Shown piece after piece: positions 10,989 to 21,619 of a DNA stretch of 64,000 nucleotides. The position numbers and the translations under genes are program-made. The notes beneath the pieces were generated by a model, which worked only from the letters and a program-made list of their open reading frames with translations, did not search any database and had not been told where the DNA came from. The first letter of the stretch is position 1, and each line of letters opens with the position of its first letter. Origin of the DNA: Thalassia testudinum (taxonomy: Eukaryota; Streptophyta; Magnoliopsida; Alismatales; Hydrocharitaceae); contig JAZHRO010000012.1 in assembly GCA_037157565.1 (NCBI GenBank), positions 57,279,501-57,343,500 on the forward strand, in the 5' to 3' direction.

Positions 10989-13184
10989 TCTTGTTACGAC
11001 CCGATTCCCGAATCCCTACAGGACACGAGAATCGAACCGACTCGACTGATCCCAAGACCCAGTCATCCAACGAGAAAGTAAAAAAAAAGCAGTAAAATAA
11101 ACCACATTCAGTCATCCAACGAGAAAGTAACCAAAAAGCAGTAAAATAAATCACATTCACTATGCATGTAACTAACAGTAACAAAAGTACAGCAGCAAAG
11201 AAAAGAACTACTGCAGTACATATCACCACAACAGTAGAGAATTAAAACAGGTACAGAAAAATGAAGATTACCATAAAAGAGTACAAGTCAAACAGAAATG
11301 CTCACTACTACAGAAAAATGGTACAGCAAAGTACAACTACTGGGCTCTACTAGGCCCAGCACCCTCTGCAGCCGCAGGCTCTGGCTGCTCAACACCTGGT
11401 CCTGAAAAAGGTGACAAATGTGACATGTCAGCGAAACGGTGGCAGCAACTAGCTTTTCTTAAGTCGTTGTAGTACAGATAGTTATTGCCATCATTTGCTA
11501 ATATTTGTTACTCGGAAAATACAGTTCTCCCGAGGTTGAACTCAGGGAGCAAGTCGTATTCTAGAGGTATACAGTTTCTATTACAAAAAAATAAAGGTAA
11601 AGAGAGAGAGAAATAGAGAGAGGAGGAAATTTGGCTTCTTCTTCTTCTCTTCCTGTTCTTCTTGTCTTCTCTCTTCTTTTGTTCTTCAGATCTTCCTCTC
11701 GTGCTCTTGTTCTGCTTTTGCTGTCAGGACGTTGTCTCTCCCTCTTTCTTCTTTTTCTTCTTCGTTGCGGTCCTGCTCGTCTTTTCTTCTCCTTCTTCTT
11801 CGTCCTCAGAGCGTCGTCTGATTGTTCAATCAGACGACTTAAGTAACCCACTGCTACAGTGCATCCTTGGTGCTCCTCCTACTTCCTTCAGTCTTTCTTC
11901 GTCGGTCTTCTTCTTCTCTTCTTCCACGGTTCTTCTTCTTTGTTCACCTGTGCCTGCACACTTCGAAGTTTACGTCAGTGGGCAAAACCTACTCTACCCT
12001 CCCCCCCCGCGTCACTCTCTCTCAGAATTCGCTCTTAGGAAAGCTCTCCCAGAGCAACCGGGTAATCGGGTACGCGGGTCGCGCCCCGGTCCAGGCCCAC
12101 TGGCGTGCGGTGGTGGGCGAGGAGTGCAAGTCGGGCTAATCGGGTCGGAGCCAGGTCTGCGGGGCGTGAGCGCGGACGAGGCCGGGTAATCGGGCGGGTG
12201 AAGGGGACCTCACCCCGTGTGCTGAGGCGATAAGGTTTATTCACAAAAACAATTTAAACGGTGAAAGCGTTGTGAGGCTTACCGATGTGGGACTAAACTG
12301 ACGCCTCTCCTCGCGTGCGCTTGCTGGAAGACCGCGGCCTTGCTTCTGCAGCTGCAGCTTTGATTTTCGTCGGTTGTTGGCTGGCTGCCTTCGCAGGAGT
12401 CTCCGTAATCCGCAGCAGCTGGAAACCTAGAGTCCTCAAGCCTGGAGCGCGGGAGAAGCTGCTTCAATGTGGCGTCAATGGCGGTCGAGCCTCAGAACCT
12501 GTCGGACACGAATATGGCCTCTCGGCCTGATCAAACTACTGGGGAACCTTCGCCGTGGCACGGCGAAGGTGTTGAGCTGTGCGGCAAGCCGCAAGGCGGT
12601 GTCTGGCGGCAGCCCTAGGTCGGACTGCAACCGGATAAATGGGTTTGTTTGGGGGAGCGTTACGGAGGTGTGGAGTGGCAGTGGAGGGCTGGGGGGTGTT
12701 CAGTGTGATGAGGCGGAGGTTCGGTGAGGGTCGGCGAGGCGTGTGAGGCTGTGGAGCGATGGGGGCGTCTCGCCGGAGGGTAGCTGGAGACGAAGGGGGT
12801 GACGGTGGTCAGGGTCGGTCGAGGGCTTAATTGAACAAATTGAAATAGGGAAAAGAAAGAGGAGAGGAAGGGAAGTAGTTCTAACTTACTTGCAGGGACG
12901 AAGGGGGAGGAGCAGGGCGACAGTCGTATCGACTGTCGCCGGAGAAGAAGATGCCCAGGGGAAGGGGCTGCGGCGAGGAGAGGGCCGGAGAGGCGCCAGC
13001 TGGGTGCGGCGTGGCACGGGAAGAGCGAGGGAGGGCAACCCTACAGCTGGTAGTGTGGCAGAGCGACGAGGAGGAAGAGGAGAGGCCGCCGGAGCTGGAG
13101 GGCTTCCTGTCGGAGTGGGAAGAGAGGAAGTGGGGGTCTTTCTCCGTCAGGACCGAGCTCCTTAGAACGGCGGAGCGACGGGGG

Positions 13185-13192
13185 TATTTATA
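13185..13192 (-). promoter_or_regulatory. TATA box of solo LTR
   Basis: Minus strand TATAAATA followed by CCCCC. The same box followed by a C-rich run occurs at the matching place in other LTRs of this lineage in the window (36946, 46046, 49025, 58717). The hairpin at 13266-13299 lies about 75 bp upstream. Confidence 0.5.
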
Positions 13193-13265
13193 CAGGCGGA
13201 ATCAGAGAGGAGGGCGGAGGGAGACGACGTGTCTCCCTCGCCGGAGGACGCCGGAGATGGAGACC

Positions 13266-13299
13266 CATACCGTTCGTGCGTTCGCACGACCGGTATGGT
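13266..13299. other. U3 hairpin in family A LTR
   Basis: CCATACCG-T-TCGTGCG / TT / CGCACGA-C-CGGTATGG pairs at 15 of 16 positions with a 2-base loop. The equivalent hairpins at 18216-18251 and 61526-61560 have a different central stem but also fold. Confidence 0.7.
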
Positions 13300-15800
13300 G
13301 AGTTGCAGCGACCAGGGGGGTGTTCCTGCGACGGCTGACGACGCAGGGCACCCCCGGTTGACTTGCCAGACCCTCCCCCTTACTCTGCGCGGCGCCATGC
13401 TCCGCGCAAGGTCGCCGGAGCATGGTGCTGGTCAGGTTTTGGCAGGAGGGACCTGAATGCAAAGAAAGAAGGAGAGTTAGGGGCATAAATGTGAGGGTTC
13501 AAAAGTTGAGGGCCAAAAAGTAAATAAATGAGGACCAAAGTGTAAAGTTGGTCAAGAAGGTTTCCTCTTAGGCTCAAGTTTTTATACATGACTAATTGGG
13601 ACCTAAGGATTATGATGGTGAATTTTATTTCCAGATTAAACCTTGTTTGACCTGTCAATTTACGCAAAAACCCAAATTAAGTTGTTAATTGGGCATGGTT
13701 CTCAATGTAGGTCAAAATGGGTTCCTAAGGCCAAATTGAAGGTTCTAAACCCTAGAGATTATTTTTCTATGAATTTTAGAGGGTTTAGTTGATTTTTTTC
13801 TCTGCCTCGAACCTCGTGTTTTTAAGTGGGTTTGTTTTAGGGTTACAAGATGTCATTTAATTCCTTGGAGTTACTGTAGCCCTTATTGAATCATCTCATC
13901 CCACTTTTATTCTTATTAGGTTGCTTTGACCTATGTTTGGATCCTGAGTTACCCTGTTTTTAGATTGGATTGGTGAAATTACATTTTTACCCCTTAGTTT
14001 CTGTTTTCTTTGCGAACTCAGAATCTCTTTGAGTTAAGCCTTTCCTTGAGTTATGTAGGAGCTTTTATCCTTTGTATTAGGTCAAAATGAGCTAGTTATG
14101 GCTCGTGATGAGGTTCTCATCAGCAACCAGCTAGCTAAGAAAATAGTAAAGGTGGACAAGTAGTTGTTTGTAATTTCTTTCTTTATTCATCTATTTACTC
14201 TTTCTTGAATTGTTTCTCAGATCTTTCGCTCAATCTCGAATGTTCCTCGTGGGAACGATCTTGATTGCAGTCTTTTCCGAAAAGTAGAAGTAGCACGTGG
14301 TGCTCTCCTGGCCAGGAGAGTTCCCCGTGGTGGTCCTACCCTCAGTTAACCACCCCAAGGTTACTGACAGACGTAACGGTGACTACGTCTCGCGCGATAA
14401 ACGCATGGGTAGCTACCCCGCACTGGCACGCGGTCAGTTGTTTCCGTTAACGGGTGCGCCTAAAGCACAGCACGGAACCAGTATAGGGCAGAGCCCTCTC
14501 AGTAACAGGGGTCCAGCCCCTCCACAGTCCGCGCACCCTCGCCTAACTACCCTGGTTTGCTCCGTGGGCCTAACAAGTCGGTGTAGGACAGCTAGCTGAA
14601 CCCTGGGGCCCGTGGGGTGGCTAGCTCTCTCCCTACACTAGTAGCTCTCCCCAGTACTGTGTACGCGAGGGCCAAAAGTCGATACAAAGTGGCTAGACCT
14701 AACCCTGGGTCCCTGGGGCGGCTAGCTCCGCTCTACACTAAATGGGGGAACAGTCTGATCTGCGTGTCCTCGTCTCCGCCGTTTGGTGCTGTGCCCAGAC
14801 GTCTGATCTGCGTGTCCTCGCGCCTTCCCGAAATGAAACCTGCACGTGCGACGAAAGCCTCCTCATCATGACACGTCTCAGCCTTCGGTAGATCAGCCTG
14901 CATGGCCGCATCCGCAAAAAGGAGGAAGAGGAGAAATTTCGTACCTTTCAGACGTCTGGATCTCCCTCCAGACGTTGCCCCAGTCGTTTGGACGTAGGTC
15001 CAGACGTCTGATTTTGGGAAAAATTCCCAGAATCCGAACCTCCTCGCCTTCTTTTTGCTATGCACGGTCGCGCCGCGCTCGCTCGCCTGCTGCCTGAGCT
15101 GCAACAGCACCGGGGTAACCTCCCCAGCACCTCGCTCCTCTGCACGCCCGTCGGCCGACCCCGAGCTGCTCTGGCGAGCTCGCTCTCTCTTTCTCGCACG
15201 CTCTCCCTCTTCTTCCCTCTCGTTGCACCTCCTCCTCTCCGCACCGCACCCGGCAGCAGCTGCTGCACACTCTCACTCCTGCTCTTACACTCGCACTGGA
15301 GGAAGGGGAAGACGGTGGGGTGGTGAACGAAGGAGAGGGGAGAGGGGTATTTGAAGGTGTCGGGGGGGGAGAAAAAGCGTCTGCAGGTCAGTGGGTTTCA
15401 GTCTGTGCGTGCACGCACGCAGACTCACGATCGTACGCACGCAAAAATTTATTTCCAGACGTCTGGGAAGGCATCCAGACGTCTGACCAGACTTCTGGAC
15501 CAACTCCCAGACGTATTAAATGTGTTTGATGTCTTTGGGTCTTAACATCTTCTATAGGAGTAAGGATGCTTCCCTTTGGTGGAAGTACGTCGATGACGCG
15601 GATGCGTGAACCACGCGGTAGCACTTTGTCGCTCTCGTAAACTACGGCGGGAGAGCGGGTGCGCAATAGATTGATGCTCTCTAGATGTAGAACTTGAGCT
15701 TGGAGATCAATTGCTTTTCTTAGACACAAAAGAGTGGAAAGTATGGTGCTATGTGAGTCTTGGTGTTTTTAGGTGTGTGTTTGAGTGGCAAAGGTTCCCC

Positions 15801-15809
15801 TCTATTTAT
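15801..15809 (-). promoter_or_regulatory. TATA box of Copia LTR
   Basis: Minus strand ATAAATAGA in a CTCCATAAATAGAGGGG context. It lies in the U3/R zone of the Copia LTR, about 1.06 kb from its start at 16871, and downstream of the GACGTC cluster in transcription order. Confidence 0.5.
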
Positions 15810-15913
15810 GGAGGCCTTAAGAAGGCTTTGGAAGGCCTTGGAAGCTTCCATAGACGTTGGGTGCAAAGCCCAAGAGAATCAGGCCGAAATCAGGGTTAAT
15901 CATGACTCTGACA

Positions 15914-16455
15914 GGGTTATCAGACGTCTGATCCTAGCATCAGACGTCTGTAAAACCAGTTTAAGACGTCTGGAACAAAGTAAGACGTTTGATTCTAGGC
16001 GGATTTTTTTACTGACTTGGATCATACCTAAACAGGGTTCTAGTGTAAGTTCATCAGACGACATGCTGGACGTCTGGCACTAGGTCTGGACGTCTGGAAA
16101 CATAGTGTTCTGCGAAAATGGATTCCCAAAGAAGTATAACGGCTAGAAAATCTCTGAGAAGAGATTTTGGGCCAGCCGAGGCAGAACGGTCATTTATCAG
16201 ACGTCTGGGAACACATACGAACGTTTGATAAGGCTCTAACGGTCATATTCTTAATGTTTTCTAAGGAAGCCAACGGTCCACTAATTCGATGTCTGGCAAA
16301 GGCATCAAACGTCTTCTAAGACGTCTGGACTAAGGTCTGGACGTTTGATTTCATCAGACAGAACTAACTAAGTCCAACTTAAACATAATCGGACGTCTGA
16401 GTCAACAGTCAGACGTCTTAAAAGTATCTATCAGACGTCTGATTTTCATATTAGA
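15914..16455. repeat. Cluster of CAGACGTCTG motifs in the Copia LTR
   Basis: Within about 540 bp there are over a dozen exact or one-base variants of AGACGTCT, often as TCAGACGTCTGA or GGACGTCTGG, with irregular spacing. It is in U3 of the Copia LTR (minus strand), upstream of its TATA box. The same 10-mer is frequent in the Tekay LTRs and present in the Athila-type LTRs. The core GACGTC is a known plant bZIP recognition core (C-box); binding here is inference. Confidence 0.8.
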
Positions 16456-16876
16456 CATCTGAAAAGGCTGTTTAAATCCTCTTTTGATTTTCTAAGTTCT
16501 CTACAGAAAACCTAAGTATCCTAGGGTTGAGTAAGTGTTCCTAAGACTACTGTTAGGGTTCTTTGAGGCTCTTTAACATGAATCTAAGTAACAAAAATAA
16601 AGAGCAACAAAAGAAACAAAAATACAAAGATTACAAGGAAAGGAAATCTATCCTATTCTTCATCTCCTTCCTTCTTCAAGCCATCGCTTCTCGCGAAGCT
16701 CCTCTGATCTCTATCAAGCTCCTCCAATCCATCCTGGATGCGGGCTCGAACTCTGTTTAAACACGTCTTCATTTGCAATTAACCTGAAATCTAAGACTTC
16801 AAGTGCAAATGTTAAATAACACGTGTTTTGCTATCATCAAAATAAACGATCGTGGTGCTCTAGCACCAACATTGTT

Positions 16877-17423
16877 CTCATTTAGGAACTCCGTGGTGGG
16901 GGCACTTTCGCATGAGATCCAGAAAACGATCCCATGCTTCGTGAAGTGGTTCTCCTGCTTGTGTGAAATGTGTGATCTGGTGCCGTAAAGATTTGTTCGA
17001 GCAACAGGGAAGAACTTTCTCAAAAACTCGGATTGAAGTTTTGCTTAGGTGTTGATTGGACACGTTTGGGTTTGGTACCAGTGAGTAGCTTTATCCATGA
17101 GAGAGGAGAACATTTTCATGAATAGAATATCCCAATTTTAAGCTTCTGACCCAAAGGTCTGGGCCAGATGCTTGAGTTGTTTGATATGCTGGAAAGGATC
17201 ATCGGAATTATGCCCATGGAATTTGGGAATGGCGTGAATCATGTTGGGCTTGAGTTCAATGTCAGGACATCCAGCTGGGATTTGTACTCGAGGTTCGATC
17301 GCCACCGCAACGGGATTGTAGTGATCTCACATCATTGGACGTTGTGGTGGGTTCACAAAGGGTTGGAATAGATCATTGAGGCATTGAAGTTGATTTTCAA
17401 GATTATTTTCTTCTGCGGGTTGT
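16877..17423 (-). pseudogene. Athila/Tat gag, central part
   Basis: Minus-strand gag lying right of the Copia LTR. From 17423 downwards it reads LQCLNDLFQPFVNPP, then PNMIHAIPKFHGHNSDDPFQHI, then MDKATHWYQ, then FLRKFFPVARTN and, after a frame change, QITHFTQAGEPLHEAWDRF and RKCPHHGVP. These are the standard Athila gag landmarks (FxGxxxDDPxxHL, FFPxxRT, LxEAWxRFxxLxxxCPHHG). The frame continues in the piece at 2801, across the Copia LTR. Several in-frame stops and one frameshift are present. Confidence 0.85.
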
Positions 17424-18215
17424 GCCATTGATGAGAACCTCATCATGAACTCTAACTAGCTTATTTTGATCTAATAAAATAAATAAAAGCTCCTACATAA
17501 CCTAAAGGTAGGCCTAAATCAGGGGAATAATGATATGAAAAGAATACATAAAATAAGGCGTAAAACTGTAATTTTTCCATTACGGAGCATCAACGGCATT
17601 TCTAAGGGTCTATACATAGGTAAATTGGACTTAATAAGAGAAAAAGAGGGATGGGTCAGTAAGAAAAGGGTTATTGTGAAATCTAAGAATTAAATGACAT
17701 TCTCTAACCCTAAAACAAATCCACTTAAATTCACAAGGTTTTAGGCAAGATAAAAATCAACTAAACCCTCTAAAAATCATGGAAAAATATCCTCTAGGGT
17801 TTAGAACTTTCAATTTGACCTTTGGAACCTGTTTTGACCTAGATTGGGGTCCGTGCCCAATATTTGACATAATTTAGGTTTTTATGAAAAATATCTAGTT
17901 AAATGTGGTCAAACCTAAAATCCAACTTCACCATTGGATTCGTTAGGTCAAAATTAGGTTTATACCAAAATTTGGACCTAAGGGAAGGTCGTCTTGACCC
18001 ACTTTGCAAATTGGTCCACCAAATTACATTTAGACCCTCAACTTTTTGAAACCCTTGCAATTTCCCTCCTATCTTCCTCGTCTCTTTCTTCATTTTGGTC
18101 CCTCTGCCATCGCAGCAGGGACCATACCTCCAGCGACTTTGCGCGGAGGTTTTCTCCTCGATTGCATGGGGAGTCGCCCCTTACCGCATGGGAAGCTCCC
18201 CATGACCTGAAACCC

Positions 18216-18251
18216 CCCATACCTCTCGTGCGAACGCTCGAGAGGTATGGG
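18216..18251. other. U3 hairpin, 13-bp perfect stem
   Basis: CCCATACCTCTCG ... CGAGAGGTATGGG, with a 10-base loop that itself can pair a little. A second 9-bp inverted pair, CATGGGGAG (18165-18173) and CTCCCCATG (18196-18204), lies just before it. Both are upstream of the TATA-like box at 18321. Confidence 0.75.
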
Positions 18252-19365
18252 TCTCCTTCCGGCCTTACCTTCGACGTGGCATTCCCACCTCCTCTATGCG
18301 CTTCCTGCTTTGCCTACACCTATTTAAGGAAGCCCAGACCTCGCCGCTTCCTCCAAGCCTAATTTGGCCGAAGATTACCCCCCAATCTCGTCTCCTCCTC
18401 ACTCCGGCCAATTGCCCGCGGCTTCCGGTGACTCTTCCTCCCTCTCCTCATCTCTCTGCCACCGTACCAGTGGCAAAGCCAGCTCCGCCATTCTCCTCCG
18501 CTCTGCGCCGTACCAGCATGCGTCCTCTGACCCTCTTCGTCGTCATCGCTTCTTCCCCTAGGCCTCTTCGTCTCTAGCGACGGCAGGCACCCGCCCCTCG
18601 CCCTCCGCCTCCCCCCTTCGCTTTGAACACCTTAGATAAGTACCCCTTTCCCCCCTCTTCATTTTCCCCATATTAATTTCCTAAATCGACTACTGCCACA
18701 TGCCAACCACCATCATCCCCTTCACCTCTGGCCACCAACTTCGGCGAGTTCGCCCCACCACCACAGACCACCTCCCTCCTCGCCGACCGGTCCCTAAGCT
18801 CCACTACCTTCCACTGATCATTTCCCCCCTCTCCATCGATCACCACACGTCCCACAATCTTCCCCCAAACACACCCACCTGCACGCACACAGTGTGCCCT
18901 AGGCACGCACGCACAGGCGCCCTCACGCCACACCGACCACTGGGCCACCTTCGCCGTGTCACGGCGAAGCCTGTTGAGTGTTTTGATAGATCCGCGAGGC
19001 CAATTTTATGTTTTCAGGTTCAGAGCCATCGCCGCCATTGACGTGCAGCTCGAAGCTCGATTGAAGCTTCACCCAAGCCTTGCTGTTCCAGGCCTACACT
19101 CCCAGGTCGCGTGGATTCCCTTCGCGCACGACTCCAGACCTCCAATTTCTATAGGCTCATTGCCTCAGATCCACAGGGTGAGGTCCCACTCCTACGTGGA
19201 CCTGACCTAACCTGACTACCTGCGCACTCCTCGCCCACCACTGCACGCCGGTGGGCCTGGTCCCAGGCATGCATACCCGACCCGTTTACCCGAGAAGGCT
19301 CTGGGAGAGCTGTGTCCTAAGAGCGAAATAGAGAGAGAGAGACGCAGGGATGGTAGGGGTAGGTT

Positions 19366-19830
19366 TTGCATCTGTGTGCGCAAGAAAGAGAGAAGGAGCC
19401 GTGGAAGGAGAAGAAGAGAAAGAGGAGGAAGCAAAGACTTAGCCGCAAAAAGGCCAAGGAAGAAGGAGCCGCAGAAGAAGAAGAAGAGGAAGGACTTGAA
19501 GAGGAAGAAAAGAAGGTGCAACAGTTGAAGACTCAACCTCAGAGAAGGAGAAGGACTTGACCAAGAAAGAAGAAGGAAGAGGAAGAGTAGCTGAAGGAAG
19601 GAGCAGCCGCATAGAAAGAAAGAAAGAAGAAGATGAGGTGCGGCAGAGAGAAGCAGGAGCAGAAGAAAGAAGAAAGAAGAAGGTTCAGCACTGTAGCAGG
19701 AGTCAGTTAAGGCGTCCGATTCAAAGAATCAGACGTCTGAGAGAGAAAAGACAGAGAAAAGAGAAGGAAGAGAGAAAAGAAAAAGAAAGAGAGGAGGAGA
19801 AGAAAGAAAGAAGAGAAAATTCTATTTCCT
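19366..19830 (+). repeat. GA-rich tract in R/U5 of family A LTR
   Basis: Long purine-rich stretch of GAA, GAG and AAG triplets. It leaves open frames rich in Lys, Glu and Arg, which are composition artefacts. Pyrimidine versions are at the same place in the minus-strand copies (11630-11800, 47700-47820). One AATCAGACGTCTGAG motif lies within it at about 19728. Confidence 0.75.
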
Positions 19831-20041
19831 TTTACTCTCTAGATTTTTGTAAACACTACATTATTGTTGAGAATTGTAATATTTTGCTTCTAAATACTGA
19901 ATTGTTCCCTGAGTTCAACCTTGGAATGTTTTTGAATTTCGAGTAATAAATAAATAAAATTTGATAATCGTTTTTCTCGGTATACTACAACGCATATCTT
20001 TTAAAACATGCGAAACTCGTCGAACGACTATTATCAGCCAT

Positions 20042-20197
20042 GATGATGGATGAAGGAGAATCAGGTTTAGATGAATCGGAAGAGATATCAAAAGGATTGG
20101 GTTGTCGCATAGACAAGGAGGTCGAGGCTTGGCCTCGACGTGAGTGAGTAGCTAAAGGAGACCTCACGGATGGTCTTAGAGACCTTCTCTCGAACAT
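20042..20197 (-). pseudogene. Athila/Tat gag, N-terminal tip
   Basis: A short minus-strand frame starting at the ATG at 20197 (MFERRSLRPSVRS) with a basic stretch and PNPFDISSDSSKPDSPSSIIM, directly abutting the solo LTR. Joined across the GCCAT duplication it leads into the gag piece at 17423. Athila gag often begins with such a basic, low-complexity leader peptide. The exact start is uncertain; an ATG at 20112 is also in frame. Confidence 0.55.
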
Positions 20198-21121
20198 GCA
20201 CCGATGAAGTAGATGAGAGGTAAAATGTGATGGACCTAATCAAGACACCCAAAAATTTTTGAATGACTATAGAGGTTTGGGGCCGATGATACCCCTTAGT
20301 CAGAAAGCCATCTACCTGAGAATTACCTGGGTAGCCAGAGAGAGAGAGTCCCGTAAAGACCCCTACACGGTAGAGCGCCCCCACTGGTTACAGGGTTTCC
20401 CCCTCCCGACCTCTCTTATCATTGATGTTCCAGGTAGACTAGAATGGAGACTTGACCTCTTAAGTCTGCTAGCTTTAATTAAGAGCAAGGGTGCTTAAGA
20501 TTTCACTTGAACTTTAAGATGTGTTGAGTGCAAAAAGTGACCTAATTTGAAGATTGGTTGACCAAACAAGGTGGGTTAACTTCACCTGTATTGTCCTCTT
20601 GAGAATTTTAGGTCCCTCTTTTAGAGTTCAAATGAATTTAAGAGCCTAATTTTAGGGTTTTGCTTGAATAGATCAGTTCAATCAAGGTCTAGGCACACAT
20701 TGTTTGGACAGATGATTTCTTGATTAAGTAAGTGTGCCTCTGAAAATCCTAAACTAGAATCCTTAATTGGCTCTAATTTGGTCCAATTTAATTTGTCAAA
20801 ATGTGGTACCTAGGGCTCAAGCAAGAATGTGATAGCCCTAGATACCTTAAGCTTCAAGTGGGTGCACATATCAGGATTTGTTGTTTAAATAAAATGTATC
20901 AAATCAGGCAACTTGATGAATTATCTAAGGATAGAATGCAAGTAGCCTTAATTGATTTTTTTTCTTTTTAACCTTTTCAGAATTAGGGGCTTAAGAGAGA
21001 GAGTAGTTAGAACTTACCTGCCCCTGGCGTGTTTAATGTGTGGCTGATTTTTCTTCAAAAGAGATATAACAAGTTAGAATCCAAATCAAAAATTGCAATC
21101 AAGAGTTCTAATTGCCCGTTG
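20198..21121 (-). other. Leader between primer site and gag of the Athila/Tat element
   Basis: About 0.9 kb of untranslated leader on the minus strand. Open stretches at 20088-20384 and 20259-20498 have no recognisable domain. A C-rich segment (20360-20420) may match the leader of the element at 57337 (60830-60900). Nothing else is identifiable. Confidence 0.5.
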
Positions 21122-21140
21122 CTCCCCGGCAATGGTGCCA
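21122..21140 (-). other. Primer-binding site of the Athila/Tat element
   Basis: Minus strand TGGCACCATTGCCGGGGAG, three bases inside the LTR end. It matches the tRNA-Asp-type site of Athila/Tat elements (TGGCGCCGTTGCCGGGGA) except for G-to-A changes. It fixes the orientation of this element and identifies the sequence to its right as the 5' LTR. Confidence 0.85.
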
Positions 21141-21619
21141 AAATGCTCGCGCGCTAAATCAGTGTTTTAAGATTGTCGCGTTGCAGTATAGCCAAAATAA
21201 CGCTCAAACAAATAATTTTATTACTCAAAAAAGTTCTAAGGTCAAACACAGGGAGCAATATGGACTTCAAAACTCAAGATCACAATTTAAATCAAGAATA
21301 GAGATAATAAGAATAATGTCAGGATCAGTATGCGAAAAGAATGGAGTAAAATGATGATTTAAATCACCAATTACTTCTCACAAATAACACTTAAATCAAG
21401 CCTCAAGTATATGCAATCAAAGGTATCAGATGTCTTAAATAGCCCTGTGCTACAGTGCTAGAGACTCAAGGGTCTCTCTGCTTCTTTCTCTAGGCTTCTG
21501 CTGTTCTTCTTCTTCTTCTCTTCCTGTGCGGGCCTTCTGCTCTCTTTCTCTGGTTTATTCCTCTGTCCTTATTCTTCTTCTTTCCTTCTCTGCAACTCTT
21601 CTTCTTCTGCCTTCACAAC

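Larger units (their letters stand above)
11450..14122 (-). mobile_element. Solo LTR, Athila/Tat type (family A), in Tekay LTR
   Basis: A 2.67-kb solo LTR on the minus strand, flanked by the 5-bp duplication GCAAC (11445-11449, 14123-14127), exactly where the Tekay LTR breaks and resumes. The minus-strand start is TGATGAGAACCTCATCA, a perfect 7-bp hairpin. The other tip has TA in place of TG, a likely point change. It contains a TATA-like TATAAATA (minus, 13192-13185), an upstream hairpin (13266-13299) and a block shared with the other family A LTRs (GATGTGGGAC near 12283, AATATGGCCTCTCGGCCT near 12510). No coding sequence. Confidence 0.87.
3202..15547 (-). mobile_element. Tekay/Del-like chromovirus element 1 (minus)
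   Basis: A complete but decayed Ty3/gypsy element on the minus strand: 5' LTR 15547-10992, PBS 10988-10972, gag-pol 10806-6064, 3' LTR 5977-3202. It sits in the Copia LTR. The flanking pentamers are GCTTC (3197-3201) and TCTTC (15548-15552), a one-mismatch target-site duplication. LTR ends are TGTT...AACA in plus reading. Gene order gag-PR-RT-RH-IN with a chromodomain-like tail places it in the chromoviruses, and the LTRs and proteins resemble element 2 at 25204. The 5' LTR has been hit by a solo Athila-type LTR and by an internal deletion. The coding part has many stops and frameshifts. Confidence 0.88.
10992..15547 (-). repeat. 5' LTR of Tekay element 1, interrupted and internally deleted
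   Basis: The two arms 10992-11449 and 14123-15547 align with the left LTR (3202-5977). Between them lies a solo Athila-type LTR flanked by GCAAC on both sides. A second lesion is at 14750: the sequence jumps from the equivalent of about 4273 to about 5210 in the left LTR, losing about 0.93 kb, and a 20-bp segment is repeated at the junction (14753-14772 and 14801-14820). The remaining sequence keeps the GACGTC-rich block, the pyrimidine tract and the TTAACA end. Confidence 0.85.
2807..16871 (-). mobile_element. Copia-type solo LTR (minus), split by a Tekay element
   Basis: The two arms 2807-3201 and 15548-16871 together make one LTR of about 1.7 kb. It is flanked by the 5-bp duplication TTGTT (2802-2806 and 16872-16876), at the point where Athila gag is cut. 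On the minus strand it begins TGTTGGTGCTAGAGCACC and ends CTACA. The left arm carries the U5-like stretch GGTTTTCACCCAGTTTGGGT, AAATCTTTGTG and TTTCCGC-like TTCCGCACTTTATTA, which I recognise from plant Copia LTRs. A TATA-like ATAAATAGAGG lies at 15809-15799 (minus). No Copia coding sequence is present, so it is a solo LTR. The right arm is dense in AGACGTCT motifs. Confidence 0.8.
17429..20036 (+). mobile_element. Solo LTR, Athila/Tat type (family A), plus strand, in gag
   Basis: A 2.6-kb solo LTR with the perfect 5-bp duplication GCCAT (17424-17428 and 20037-20041), which are the bases of gag where it is cut. It starts TGATGAGAACCTCATCA and ends TTATCA. It shows an upstream hairpin (18216-18251), a TATA-like TATTTAAGG at 18321, the conserved CACCTTCGCCGTG block at 18950, a GA-rich R/U5 tract (19366-19830) and AATAAATAAA poly(A)-type signals near 19945. 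Orientation is opposite to the host element, so it is an insertion and not that element's own LTR. Confidence 0.88.

Noticed and set aside
18673..19210. GC-rich open frames with Pro/His-rich products as a host gene
   Set aside because: The block recurs in other family A LTRs at 12500-12730, 24900-25190, 37330-37700 and 48360-48660, in both orientations and with broken frames, so it is LTR sequence.
19557..19946. Lys/Glu/Arg-rich open frame of 129 codons
   Set aside because: Produced by the GA-rich tract of an LTR. Minus-strand copies of the same LTR give equivalent meaningless frames.
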